NCBI RefSeq assembly: GCF_026151205.1
Contig: NC_087072.1
Span: 15,724,169-15,788,168 of the forward strand
Direction of reading: 5' to 3'
Length of the DNA: 64,000 nucleotides
DNA from: Bolinopsis microptera
Taxonomy: Eukaryota > Ctenophora > Tentaculata > Lobata > Bolinopsidae
The first letter of the stretch is position 1. Every line of letters begins with the position of its first letter. Under the pieces are notes generated by a model, which searched no databases, was not told where the DNA came from, and was given only the letters and a program-made list of their open reading frames with translations. The translations under genes were made by a program, and so were the position numbers. Positions 1 to 9,304 of the stretch are shown here, one piece after another.

Positions 1-417
1 CCGGCGCTTTTTCTTTTTGATACATGTTGCATTTCCCTTTGCGCGAAAAAGAGTATGCAACTTGTATCAAACTTCTTTACCTAGCCATTACTAGTCTCTT
101 GTCTGAGTTGTCCCACGTCGCGATCCTCATCGTTTCATTTCATTTAAGAAAATTAAAACAGCGCTGCGGGCTCACAGCGTGGGGCAAAGCTTTTCTCGAT
201 CTCACAGCCACTGTTGTGTGTTGGGGAAGCTTGAAAAGAGCGCCGCGCACACAGTACACAGCACAGAGATTGGTGTACTATACCAGGCAAGATACCCCCA
301 TTACATAATATTGTAGAGATATAGCGCACGTATTTGAGATATCGTTTCAAAGATCAACATTGGCATGATTGATGATGCGGAGAGCAATCGATGAAAATTG
401 AGACAAGACACAGCTAG
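1..417. other. no gene recognised
   Basis: I see no coding exon, RNA gene or clear repeat boundary in this stretch. Short open frames on both strands have no recognisable motif. Confidence 0.4.
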
Positions 418-706
418 GGGAGTTATTTTGACGGATGTTACTCGTCTAAATTTCTTCGAAGTAGCGCGCGCCGCTTTCTTCTCGAAATGTTATGGCCCGA
501 CGGCACGAGCTACGAAGTAGCGCGCGCCGGGCCAGATCATTAACAATGGTCAAGAGTTATTTTGACGGATGTTACTCATCTAAATTTCTTCGAAGTAGCG
601 CGCGCCGCTTTCTTCTCGAAATGTCTCGAAATGTCTCGAAAATGCCCGACGGCACGAGCTACGAAGTAGCGCGCGCCGGGCCAGATCATTAACAATGGTC
701 AAGGAG
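418..706. repeat. tandem duplication, 134-bp period
   Basis: Two consecutive copies of a GC-rich unit starting at about 421 and 555, with a stub of a third at about 704. Each unit carries two AGTAGCGCGCGCCG blocks and ends with ATTAACAATGGTCAAG. The second copy has a small internal expansion of TCTCGAAATG. A related end block recurs at 3240-3302. It is probably part of a miniature transposon family that fills this end of the window. Confidence 0.75.
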
Positions 707-762
707 TTATTATGCAGAATTGAATTACACATATTCGTAGGCGAAGCTTGGCTTACATAATG

Positions 763-831
763 TTACCTGGGGACCAGGCTATTATGTTCATAAAGATTCA
801 CCGAAATGACAGGCTGAGCGCCGCCCAGTAA
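763..831. mobile_element. miniature transposon, TTAC family, copy 1
   Basis: A 69-bp element with inverted ends (TTACCTGGGG at the left, CCCAGTAA at the right), bounded by the 8-bp direct repeat ACATAATG at 755-762 and 832-839. Related copies lie at 3364-3440, 4931-5007 and 58162-58259. It is too short to code; 8-bp duplications are typical of hAT-type transposases, so it is probably a non-autonomous hAT derivative (inference). Confidence 0.75.
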
Positions 832-1017
832 ACATAATGCAGCGATTTCATCGGACGAGAGCAACTGTTGGCGACGTTTGACTACAAATGGCAGCATTTG
901 ATCGAAAACCTGGTTATCTTGACACACGCTGCAACCCCTTTTGATCGCGCGCGAAGCTGGCCGGGGTGCACGCTTCGCGTGCACGAGAGGTATACAACGT
1001 GTAGCAATGGTTATCAG

Positions 1018-1034
1018 CCCCCCCCCCCCCCCCC
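1018..1034. repeat. poly(C) tract
   Basis: An uninterrupted run of C, flanked by unrelated sequence. Poly(G/C) runs recur in the window at 7642, 7745, 19970, 39471 and 39691, several of them inside MITEs. Confidence 0.9.
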
Positions 1035-1157
1035 TGTGAAGAAAGTTGGATCTATATTGATATTCTATATCCAAATGCCAAAGTTGGATCTATAGAATTA
1101 GAAACAGTTCGGTATGTTTTTCTTAGCGATATCAGATACCTTACTCTGGATTATTAC

Positions 1158-1243
1158 GACGGGTTTATTAACGACCGGTTAAAATATGGCTCGGGAAAAA
1201 TATGGCGAAATTGCTCAAAACCCACCACATTTTCCCGGTCGCC
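1158..1243. repeat. dispersed repeat, copy 1 (second copy 3073-3160)
   Basis: A segment beginning CGGGTTTATTAACGACCGGT and ending at a CCGGTC block is repeated with roughly 10 percent changes at 3073-3160. No coding capacity is seen. It suggests that the first 4.3 kb contains duplicated material. Confidence 0.7.
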
Positions 1244-1512
1244 ATTTTACCGGTGTCCAACCTTTCAATTTTAGATCCAAAAATGTTGTCTCAGATGTAA
1301 ATTTCCTTATTAGAGATAAGCAAGTTTAGTAATTTTTTTCTAAACTTGCTTATCTGCATTGCTAAAACTTGTGAAACAAGTCGAATTATCAATAATTAGG
1401 GGGTGCACGATAAAAATAAACTTGCTCGGATTTTTAAAAATTTTGTACCATTGTTTTCTATCTACTAGAGACTGTGAGAATTTTCACAATACCAAATTTT
1501 TCATACCTTTTT

Positions 1513-2040
1513 GGAAAGATCAGTGAGTTTCGCCTAGGTGCCATATTTGATGGTGCGCGGCTTTTGGAACAAAAGTAGCTGTAAAAGTCGCGTAATTTGA
1601 CCAAATTTGACCAAATTCGTTGATTTTTGTCGTATTAATTGGATATATCTTTGATCTTCGGTTCCTTGAATGAGATCATTCTGAAAATTGGCGACGACCT
1701 TCCAATAGGGCTTTCACAACTGTCCGAAAAATTTGGTGGATATCGGAGTTGATATAGTGATGAAAATGGGGCAAAATGCGCTGCTTTTAGCTGTAACATA
1801 ACGTCTGATGGTTGGATATGCTTTAAATTTTTCGGACACTTTCCTTGTAAGTCAATGAGTAAGCTAACCAATTTTTGTTGCAATCGGAGGTCGGGAAGTA
1901 TACTGATACTGAATATCTATTTGTTTGAAGAAAATTGTGCTGGCCGAAATTAGCGCTAAAAACCATCCTACAGTCGGCACGCGCGGCTTACTGTCGATGG
2001 CGCACTACCTACAATAATTGTTGAAAGTAGACTCTAGCAA
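1513..2040. repeat. duplicated segment, copy 1 (second copy 3553-4330)
   Basis: This segment, starting AAGATCAGTGAGTTTCGCC, recurs in the same orientation at 3553 onward, where it has been split by later insertions at 3738-3847 and near 4099-4290. Comparing this empty copy with the filled one shows the insertion boundaries and target duplications of the smaller elements. No gene is recognised in either copy. Confidence 0.7.
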
Positions 2041-2087
2041 ATTGTTTTTTTGAATTAGCATTAAATGTTTACGTGTATCAAATAACC

Positions 2088-2205
2088 TTGATTGACGATG
2101 TCCATCCGTCGAGATCGTTGCTCTGCGAAGCAGAGCAACGATCTACGACGATGCGAAGCAAGAATGCTAGTTCGCGCGGCGCGTCGAAGCGGCGAAGTCC
2201 TCCAA
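2088..2205. mobile_element. MITE with 9-bp TSD, TTGG/TTGATTGAC family, copy A
   Basis: A 118-bp element flanked by the perfect 9-bp repeat CAAATAACC (2079-2087 and 2206-2214). The left end is TTGATTGACG and the right end GTCCTCCAA. The centre is a near-perfect hairpin, AGATCGTTGCTCTGC with its complement separated by GAA. Copies B (3738-3847, opposite orientation) and C (4520-4634) also have perfect 9-bp duplications. Nine-base target duplications are typical of Mutator-like elements; no transposase is present here. Confidence 0.85.
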
Positions 2206-2399
2206 CAAATAACCATTATGACTCAATTTGTAGAAAATCTTCGAAAGAATGCATCGTTCACATTGTTTAGAATTATGAATAAATGACTGATGAAACTGAT
2301 TCATGTTATTGACAGTTTTAATTAATTCAAGTTTTAATTTAACTGTTACTTTTACTTTGAGTCCTATTTCATTATTATATTGTTATATGTAGAGATAGT

Positions 2400-2515
2400 C
2401 AATACCTAAGAAATTAACAAGAATTGCGCCCGTTGTTTCGTTTTGGCGGACGCTAGATTTCCATTTCACATTTACTATAAATTTAAGTATAAGCTCCAAT
2501 CAGCTCACTTCAATC
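2400..2515. repeat. dispersed repeat, inverted partner at about 50886-50993
   Basis: The block starting AACAAGAATTGCGCCCGTTG is found reverse-complemented near 50886-50993, with small indels. Both sit in non-coding sequence, so this is an unclassified interspersed repeat. Confidence 0.7.
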
Positions 2516-3072
2516 TTCATAATATTAATAGTATTGATAAATTATGCATCAAATACGGGGAAAAATTCAGTTCAATTGCCGTAGAACTTAACTTGTATCT
2601 GTAAATCAAGAAATGATCAGCAAAGGTAAACTATACTCGTGTACAAATCAATACACTACGCATGCCACTTACAAATTTATTGGGCGTATTACCTAATAGT
2701 AATATTATACATTACATGCATCATATACATTAAAACACAGTCGTGCCGCGCATTCATAGATCACAGGCTATCTATACATCACATCTCCGCAAGCAATCCT
2801 CGCGCGCGCGCAACTTTTTCGTTGCTTGGTAACGGACGGAAAGAACACGACATACTCAGACCCACCTACTGCAATCAAAAATTGGCCTATTTAAATCAAC
2901 TTTGACAATAAGGATATATGACAAGAATTGGGCAAAAAGGTGAATTTTTTGCAATTTTAGCCAAATGAATTCGAAAAACCTACAACAAGTGTCCCAATAG
3001 TCTTCTTTAGTGAATATAAGACAACGATTAAAATATGAGCACCCGTACCCCTTGGGAACCCTAAAAGCTGAG
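2516..3072. other. no gene recognised
   Basis: AT-rich spacer between repeats. Short open frames show no motif and no splice-site logic that I can defend. Confidence 0.4.
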
Positions 3073-3363
3073 ACGGCGGGTTTATTAACGACCGGTGAAA
3101 ATGTGGTTCGGGAAAAATATGGCGAAATTACCCTAAACCCGCCACTTTATCCCGGTCATAATAATCCCGAGTAAGGTATACATAAAATTTTTCGCAATTA
3201 ATGGGAAAAATCGCGATTCCGTACATGCCGCGATTTCCTTTTGTCCCTGACGCGGCAAGTGCTACGAAGTAGCGCGCGCCGGGCAAGACCATTAACAATG
3301 GTCAATATCAGGCCGCGCAAACACCCTCACTAAGTTCGGGCGTTATCATGCGCGGCCCTCAGA

Positions 3364-3440
3364 TTACCTGAGGACCCCAGGCTATTATGTTCATTAACAT
3401 AAAGATTTGGCGGAATGACAGGCTGAGCGCGGCCCAGTAA
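3364..3440. mobile_element. miniature transposon, TTAC family, copy 2
   Basis: A 77-bp element, same orientation as copy 1, flanked by the 8-bp direct repeat CCCTCAGA (3356-3363 and 3441-3448). The ends are TTACCTGAGG and GGCCCAGTAA. Confidence 0.75.
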
Positions 3441-3469
3441 CCCTCAGAGCGCGAGAGTATTATTGCGTT

Positions 3470-3552
3470 ATAACCTACCAGGACGAGCGCCGAGTTGGAC
3501 TCGTCGACGGTCCTGATAACAAATATTTTACGAGTATTACCCGTTCGTTAAG
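3470..3552. mobile_element. miniature transposon, TTGTAGG/TTAACGGG family, fragment
   Basis: This carries the family core (CCAGGACGAGCGCCGAGTTG, then ACGAGTATTACCCGTT) shared with copies at 4099-4176, 4208-4292, 4505-4723, 58266-58350 and 58779-58855. It lacks a clear left terminus. Confidence 0.6.
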
Positions 3553-3737
3553 GAATGATCAGTGAGTTTCGCCTAGGTGCCATATTTTATAGTGCGCGTA
3601 AAAGTCGCGTAATTTGACAAAATTATATTTGTTGATTTTTGTCGTATTATTCTGTCATATCTTCGGTTCTTAATTAAATTAAATGAGATCATTCTGAAAA
3701 TTTGTGAAGACCTTCCGATAAGGCTCTTACAACTGTC

Positions 3738-3847
3738 TTGGAGGACTTCGCCGCTTCGACGCGCCGCGCAAACTAGCATTCTTGCTTCGTCGATCGTTGC
3801 TCTGCTTCGCAGAGCAACGATCTCGATGGGTTGACACCGTCAATCAA
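3738..3847. mobile_element. MITE with 9-bp TSD, copy B, inserted in a duplicated segment
   Basis: A 110-bp element from TTGGAGGAC to GTCAATCAA, flanked by the 9-bp repeat ACAACTGTC (3729-3737 and 3848-3856). The empty site is visible in the sister segment around 1722-1735, where ACAACTGTC occurs once. This confirms both the boundaries and the duplication length. The hairpin core lies at about 3790-3823. Confidence 0.9.
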
Positions 3848-4098
3848 ACAACTGTCCGAAAAATTTGGCGGATGTTGAAGTTGATATTAAAATTCAATGA
3901 TATAGTGATGAAAATGGAGCAAAATACGCTGCTTTTAGCTGTAACTTTTTGGACAGTTTCCTTGTAAATCTATAAATAAGCTAAGCTAACCAATTTTTGT
4001 TAAAATTGGATCAAGGGAAAGTTACTAAATACGCATTTGTTTCAGGAATTTTGTGCTGGCCGAAATTAGCGCTAAAAACCATCCTACAATCGGCACTT

Positions 4099-4292
4099 GT
4101 AGGTTTACAACCTACCACCACCAGGACGCGCGCCGAGTTGGAACAAATATTTCACGAGTATCACCCGTTAAAATCGGCACGCGCGGCTCACTGTCGATGT
4201 TTGATGTTAACGGGTGATACTCGTAAAATATCTGTTCCATATACCGTCAACGAGTCCAACTCGGCGCGCGTCCTGGTAGGTTGTAAACCTAC
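4099..4292. mobile_element. two inverted TTGTAGG-family elements forming a foldback
   Basis: The left element (TTGTAGG to CCGTTAA, about 4099-4176) is flanked by the 9-bp repeat AATCGGCAC, also found just after it. The right element (about 4208-4292) is the inverted copy. Together they form arms of about 80 bp around a 30-bp centre that belongs to the host duplicated segment. The sister copy near 1965-2010 lacks both insertions. Confidence 0.75.
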
Positions 4293-4504
4293 AATGCACT
4301 AGTAGCCACTAAATCGCTCGCCCAAATTTTGTAAAATTCTAGTTAAAAGGCCCTGAATACTGAAAGGTACGAAAGTAATAGTAATACAATTCAGTGTATT
4401 TTAGGCCAGGACGCTGATTCTGAATCACGCTCCAGGCCCATGACGTATGCAGTAGGGTAAAATTGTTTTCCTGCATGGAGGGTTATGGGCAAAAAACCAG
4501 CAAA

Positions 4505-4723
4505 TTGTAGGTTTATAACTTGGAGGGCTTCGCCGCTTCGACGCGCCGCGCGAACTAGCATTCTTGCTTCGCATCGTCGATCGTTGCTCTGCTTCGCAGA
4601 GCAACGATCTCGATGGGTTGACATCGTCAATCAAGTTTATAACCTATCAGGACGCGCGCCGAGTTGGACTCGTCGACGGTCTAATATTTGAAACAAATAT
4701 TGTACGAGTATATTACCCGTTAA
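4505..4723. mobile_element. TTGTAGG-family element carrying a nested MITE
   Basis: The outer element runs from TTGTAGGTTTATAAC to CCCGTTAA. It is split at GTTTATAAC by the 4520-4634 MITE. The order of insertion is therefore clear: outer element first, 9-bp-TSD MITE second. Confidence 0.75.
4520..4634. mobile_element. MITE with 9-bp TSD, copy C (nested)
   Basis: A 115-bp element from TTGGAGGGC to GTCAATCAA, with the perfect 9-bp repeat GTTTATAAC at 4511-4519 and 4635-4643. The palindromic centre at about 4578-4611 can form a hairpin with 15-bp arms and a 3-base loop. Confidence 0.9.
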
Positions 4724-4930
4724 GCTATGTCATTGTCATGTTATAGGCGCCAAATTTGAAATTATCCATTTTTCGTCAATTTTACACACTTGCAACTTAT
4801 TTGTGCTGCACGCGCTACGGTGAATTTGTATTACTATTATTCACACTTAGAGGCAACTATTATACTGTGTATTGGTACCAAATTTATCAAAATCGGAGAC
4901 AACGAATCTGTGCCAACTCATAGCGCTTAT

Positions 4931-5007
4931 TTACTGGGCCGCGCTCAGCCTGTCATTCCGCCTAATCTCTATCTTTATGAACATAATAGCCTGAGGTCCC
5001 CAGGTAA
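4931..5007. mobile_element. miniature transposon, TTAC family, copy 3
   Basis: A 77-bp element from TTACTGGGCC to CCCCAGGTAA, flanked by GCGCTTAT on both sides (the preceding A also matches, so the duplication reads as 8 or 9 bp). It is in the opposite orientation to copies 1 and 2. Confidence 0.8.
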
Positions 5008-5016
5008 AGCGCTTAT

Positions 5017-6320
5017 TAATATTACATAGAGTTAGACTATGATATTGTCCTATTTAAGATGTTCATTTATGTTCTATTTTTGATTTGAATAAAGTTATAT
5101 AAATATAATATAATTATTATGTTTTAGTTGTCATCTTATACATATTATACTTATAGTGCAATATATTTAAATGACCATGGCTCAATGACCAGACGCGATC
5201 ATGCATGCAATATAAGTATAACCTATGGCCATGTTTCGTAAATTTGACCCAGTCAAACTGGCTATCAAAGATATGTTTATATCGAATCCGATCTCCGCTA
5301 CAGTGCACAGGATAAGATCGCGCACTGGTGAAATCGATTTATTAGCCCACAGCCAGCAGGTCAGTTGCAAGTTGAATTTGATAGAACAAACTTGAAATAC
5401 CGAATACGTTTACTACTTTGCTTTTCTCATCTTTAGTTCTAGGTATCTTACATTAATTTGACGCTGAACATTGGTATATTTACTTTTTTTACTGTTTACT
5501 CATCAAAGCTTAAACTTGAATGCTGTTTGTCCAACAGTTTGAGTTACAGTTCACCAATTCTTTGCGATTAAGTTTGACCAACTGTCGCCAGATAATGGTA
5601 GTCCTCAGATCACCAATCTAATTCCGATAATGTTATTGATCATTAACGTTGATTGATCCGTCTTGAAGTCTCGACTACGGTCAATAATTTACTTCTGATA
5701 GGATCGGTCCTTTAAGTTTAACATGTTACAATTTTCGAGTAACCGTTTCGTGATTATCGTTAAATTCCCGTTCGAATCTCAGTCAAATATTATACTTTCT
5801 GCCTCTAAATACTGAAGACGAAGTTGCAGAACATATTTCCGAGCGCATTTAGACAACCCTTTAAACGATAGGAAACTGGATCTTATCCTGTATCCGAATA
5901 GTTCATGACAGATTACTTAGGATTCCAAACAGTTACAGCCCGGCCTACGTCGACACAGGTCTCCTAATTACTCCGTTTCTCCGAGTAGATGGGTACCAGG
6001 CAGGGCCACGGTAGCAGAGCCGTTTTATTATGCTACTCCTTGACTTTTGTGTGCCGGTATCCAGAGTGTTAGCGGTGTCCATGGTAACGGCATATTTAAC
6101 CGCTCTCATGTCCGCAACGTAGCAAATAATTAGGAGGTAGCTTAAGGGTAATTACAGGGTTTATCGAGCTGAAGCAAAATATAGAAGGCTAATGTTGGTC
6201 TCATCACATGTTAGATGAGCGGGTAACAAGGAAGTACTGATAGTCGTTTATCGCATTCTCTTGCGCCCATTAGCATTGTCTTCCTCTAGGCTTGCCTATT
6301 CTGTATTCAGATTTCTTTTA
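5017..6320. other. intergenic region upstream of the EF-hand gene
   Basis: No coding exon recognised. Part of it is likely to be promoter or a 5' non-coding exon of the EF-hand gene at 6369, because a pyrimidine-rich splice acceptor stands just before that start codon. I cannot place the matching donor. Confidence 0.4.
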
Positions 6321-6350
6321 TCAGTTCCCTTTGTTTGTCTATCGATACAG
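6321..6350 (+). other. probable 3' splice site of a 5' UTR intron
   Basis: A pyrimidine-rich stretch (TTCCCTTTGTTTGTC) ends in ATACAG just 18 bp before the best start codon at 6369. This suggests the EF-hand message has a spliced leader exon upstream. The open frame does continue upstream, but only through non-ATG codons. Confidence 0.4.
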
Positions 6351-6368
6351 GTTTTTGATTGGGTCGCC

Positions 6369-7238
6369 ATGTTCAGTAAATCCGGTAAAGAGAACCCCAG
6401 ACAACTGTACAGCACTTCAAGCCGGAACAGTTCTGCTCGGAACAGTGGCAGACACCTCCCCCTACCAGACGACGTGGCAGTGAGCGCCAACAAGGAGGCC
6501 GCAGAGCAAACTACTCGCATGAGAAAGTTTCTGGAATCTACTAAAAACTTCTTGCAAAGTCAGAGCCAAGCTGCCAATCTTCACATCACCCTGAACGAAG
6601 TTAGAGGTAAAGATAGGCAGGACAAGTTGACTCGAAGAGCCTCCAACTCCTCTAACGATTCCAGTGGTGGAACAGGCGCCCCTAACAGCATGAGTCGGAA
6701 AGCTGGCAGGAGAACATCCTGCCTCTTCAACCCGAGCGAGAGAAAGGTCCTGCATCCTGTTACCCTGAGTATCGATCAGATTTCTGAGTACGAGCACGCT
6801 TTCAGAAAGTACGACCAGAACGGGGACGGAGTGATCTCGGTGGCAGAGCTGAGTTTCCTCCTGGAGACCATCAGCCTGAAGCCCTCAGAGGAAGAAGTGG
6901 TGGAGATGATCGCTACTGTGGACGCTGACAGGGATGGTGTTCTGAGCATGTCGGAGTTCGTGAAGCTCATGTCCCGGCACCACAATCCCGCGGTAACACC
7001 TCAGCAGCAGTACGAGGCTATCTTCAAGGTGTTCGATGCTGATGGTAACGGCTATATCAGCAGATCTGAATTTAAAGACACCTTGTTCAGCATTGGACAG
7101 CGGTGCTCGGAGGAGGAGTTGAATGCACTGGTTGACGAGATAGATCTGAACAGAGATGGAATTATTAGCAAGAGGGAGTTTTTGAGAGTGTTTCTTAACC
7201 ATCCCACTGTTGCAAGTCTTGACAAGATGCAGGACTGA
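6369..7238 (+). CDS. calmodulin-like protein with four EF-hands and long N-terminal tail
   Basis: A single-exon frame of 289 codons from the ATG at 6369 (G at -3). The open frame extends upstream only through non-ATG codons, so I start here. Residues 1-140 are Ser/Thr/Arg/Asn-rich and look disordered. Four canonical 12-residue calcium loops follow at about 149-160 (DQNGDGVISVAE), 185-196, 223-234 and 259-270; each begins with Asp, has Gly at position 6 and ends with Glu, so all four should bind calcium. The paired spacing matches calmodulin and troponin C. By family knowledge it is a calcium sensor that changes conformation to regulate partner proteins; the partner is not visible. The N-terminal tail is unlike calmodulin itself (149 aa), so the protein could be a tethered or membrane-associated calmodulin-like protein. 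The fold call is very secure; the specific role is unknown. Confidence 0.9.
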   Translation: MFSKSGKENPRQLYSTSSRNSSARNSGRHLPLPDDVAVSANKEAAEQTTRMRKFLESTKNFLQSQSQAANLHITLNEVRGKDRQDKLTRRASNSSNDSSGGTGAPNSMSRKAGRRTSCLFNPSERKVLHPVTLSIDQISEYEHAFRKYDQNGDGVISVAELSFLLETISLKPSEEEVVEMIATVDADRDGVLSMSEFVKLMSRHHNPAVTPQQQYEAIFKVFDADGNGYISRSEFKDTLFSIGQRCSEEELNALVDEIDLNRDGIISKREFLRVFLNHPTVASLDKMQD

Positions 7239-7333
7239 AGGAGTGTAGTGATCATAGGAATAGTATATATTATATTACTGCACATTATACTTATAGCTTT
7301 TAGAAATTCATGTTTTTTTCCCAGATAAAATTA

Positions 7334-7339
7334 AATAAA
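7334..7339 (+). terminator. poly(A) signal AATAAA of the EF-hand gene
   Basis: A canonical AATAAA about 95 bp after the stop codon at 7238, in a T-rich then A-rich 3' UTR context. Confidence 0.55.
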
Positions 7340-7609
7340 AGTTTACCCGTAACCTTTGTGATCAGTATCTGAAGCTATTTCATCCTTTCAGAAACTGAAG
7401 GCTCTTTCCACTTAAAAGCATAATGAAAGGCTCAGATAATATTTTCCATATCCAATATCTGGACAATTTGAACGAGAAGAAAATGTTATGGTTATGAAAG
7501 ATTGTTTAAACTTAAAGTGTTACGTATCATTTATTGTCATAATTATTTTTGTTATACTTTTAAATTTTGATACCACTGTGTTACTGACTATTCGTGATAT
7601 TAGTTATAT

Positions 7610-7639
7610 GGGGGTAGTTCACATATTACATAATCAGCT

Positions 7640-7672
<33 letters not shown>

Positions 7673-7810
7673 TCCTGAATGATTAAGCTAGTGTAATTTT
7701 GACACAATAGCTATGAGTAATGTATAAAACTGATTACGGAGGGAGGGGGGGGGGGGGGGGGGGTAAAAATGTTCCAAAAAATGATTACGTAATATAATGT
7801 GAACGACCCC
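7610..7810. mobile_element. MITE with GGGGTCGTTCAC-type ends and poly(G) tracts
   Basis: The ends are imperfect inverted repeats (GGGGTAGTTCACAT at the left; ATGTGAACGACCCC at the right). Inside are two long G runs, one of about 30 at 7642-7671 and one of about 20 from 7745. A sister copy with shorter G runs lies at 14484-14632. No coding capacity is present. The poly(G) runs are potential quadruplex formers and assembly hazards. Confidence 0.75.
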
Positions 7811-9124
7811 TAATGTTAATAAGACATGGTACAACTTCGATAATTCAAAATAGCAAACTAATCAAATATAAATACAGCTTAGAAACTTATTTATACTGTT
7901 AATACAATCTTGCATGGTTTTATAATCATATATACTACAACTAAACGAAAACGTAACAAAACAAAAGCACATTGAGAAACATTCAGCCCTGTGAGTTTGT
8001 TCACTGTGCTGCACAATATCTTTATCACTAGAAGAGGGTTATACCTGTACAGATAGGATCTCAACTTTGGTAGAGGGGCTAAAGTCAGGTGATGTTCTAA
8101 GTTTTGACTCTTTCGATACAAATAAAATTTAAAATTTGTAAAGATCTAAACGTTCAGATCAGAATCCATTCTAGACTGATATAATTCCAAGGTGACTGAA
8201 ATTTTGGGTCACGCAGAAGAAATGTGCCACAACTTGGGAGTTTTTCACTGAACTTACAGAATTAGGTCTAACAAGTTACGGTTTAATTATTTAAAATAAA
8301 AAGTATTTCTGAAGTTCATAATATAACCCACTCCTACGACTGTTAATAGTAAATCTAACGGATAAAAACTTGTTTCTGAACTAAAGTCTGATCTAAAAGT
8401 TGAAACAATGAAGTTAAAGAAATTTAGTCATGATCATTTAAAATAAAATTTTGATAAAACTGTATGACCAACATGAACAGTGCACTAAATAATTTAATAA
8501 TGATTAAATTAATGCATCGGAACATGCTAGTTAATGTGTAAGTACAACAGTAACATAATTTCTATTAACGACTTCTTTTCTGGGATAAATCAATCATCTT
8601 ATTTAAAACAAACTACAGAGTGGCCACGAATTAATAAACGATCCTAAACACCGGTAATCTAAGCAGAGGAAAAGTTGCTCAGACAAGATACTCTACAACA
8701 GTTCAACCTACTCTACTTAATATTGCGTTAGTTATGGGCCACTTCGTATTATACGTACGATTGATTCGAAAATTCTGAATACAAATAATCAACATTTGAT
8801 GAGGAATCATAAACACTGCGTCAAATCAAATTAGAAAATAAAAATTACTGATTATGGCAAATTTTACAGGGAATGATGGAATGAGTATAATTTGAAAATC
8901 CTGATTACCATGCCCAATAGATCTGGAGACTGGTGGGAAGATGAACTATATGTTTTCGAAACACGTGACAGCAATTTACCAATCAGCTTCCAGCATTGAC
9001 CATTCCGAACCCAGCATCTCTGTCACGTGCCCCAACAAATACAGTTCCCAAACAGTATGCTGATCTATGAACTGATGTAAATTCAGTAATGTTTAATTCA
9101 AACTTGATCGTCATCTCTATATTG
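7811..9124. other. 3' flank of the attractin gene; no gene recognised
   Basis: AT-rich sequence downstream of the attractin stop codon (the gene runs right to left). It presumably contains the 3' UTR. No convincing poly(A) signal on the minus strand was identified. Confidence 0.35.
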
Positions 9125-9304
9125 CTATACTTCGGCAGTGAAATAGACGTTAGGGTTTGATATGACTTTGCCGTAAGGTAAAGAAGTGACAAAGGAACCA
9201 GATACGATGGCGAGGTTTATGTCTTTAGGCCCGGGCATTGTGAGTAGATATGATGAGAGACCGTACTTTTCTTCTGCTAATGGTTCTATTCCTAGAGGGC
9301 GTAC
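9125..9304 (-). CDS. ATRN: attractin exon 25: C-terminus and stop
   Basis: Acceptor TTTTTTCAG at 9305 onward. Encodes VRPLGIEPLAEEKYG to NVYFTAEV, with TAG at 9125-9127. The tail is shorter than in vertebrate attractins. Confidence 0.82.
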   Translation of the reverse strand, partial: VRPLGIEPLAEEKYGLSSYLLTMPGPKDINLAIVSGSFVTSLPYGKVISNPNVYFTAEV

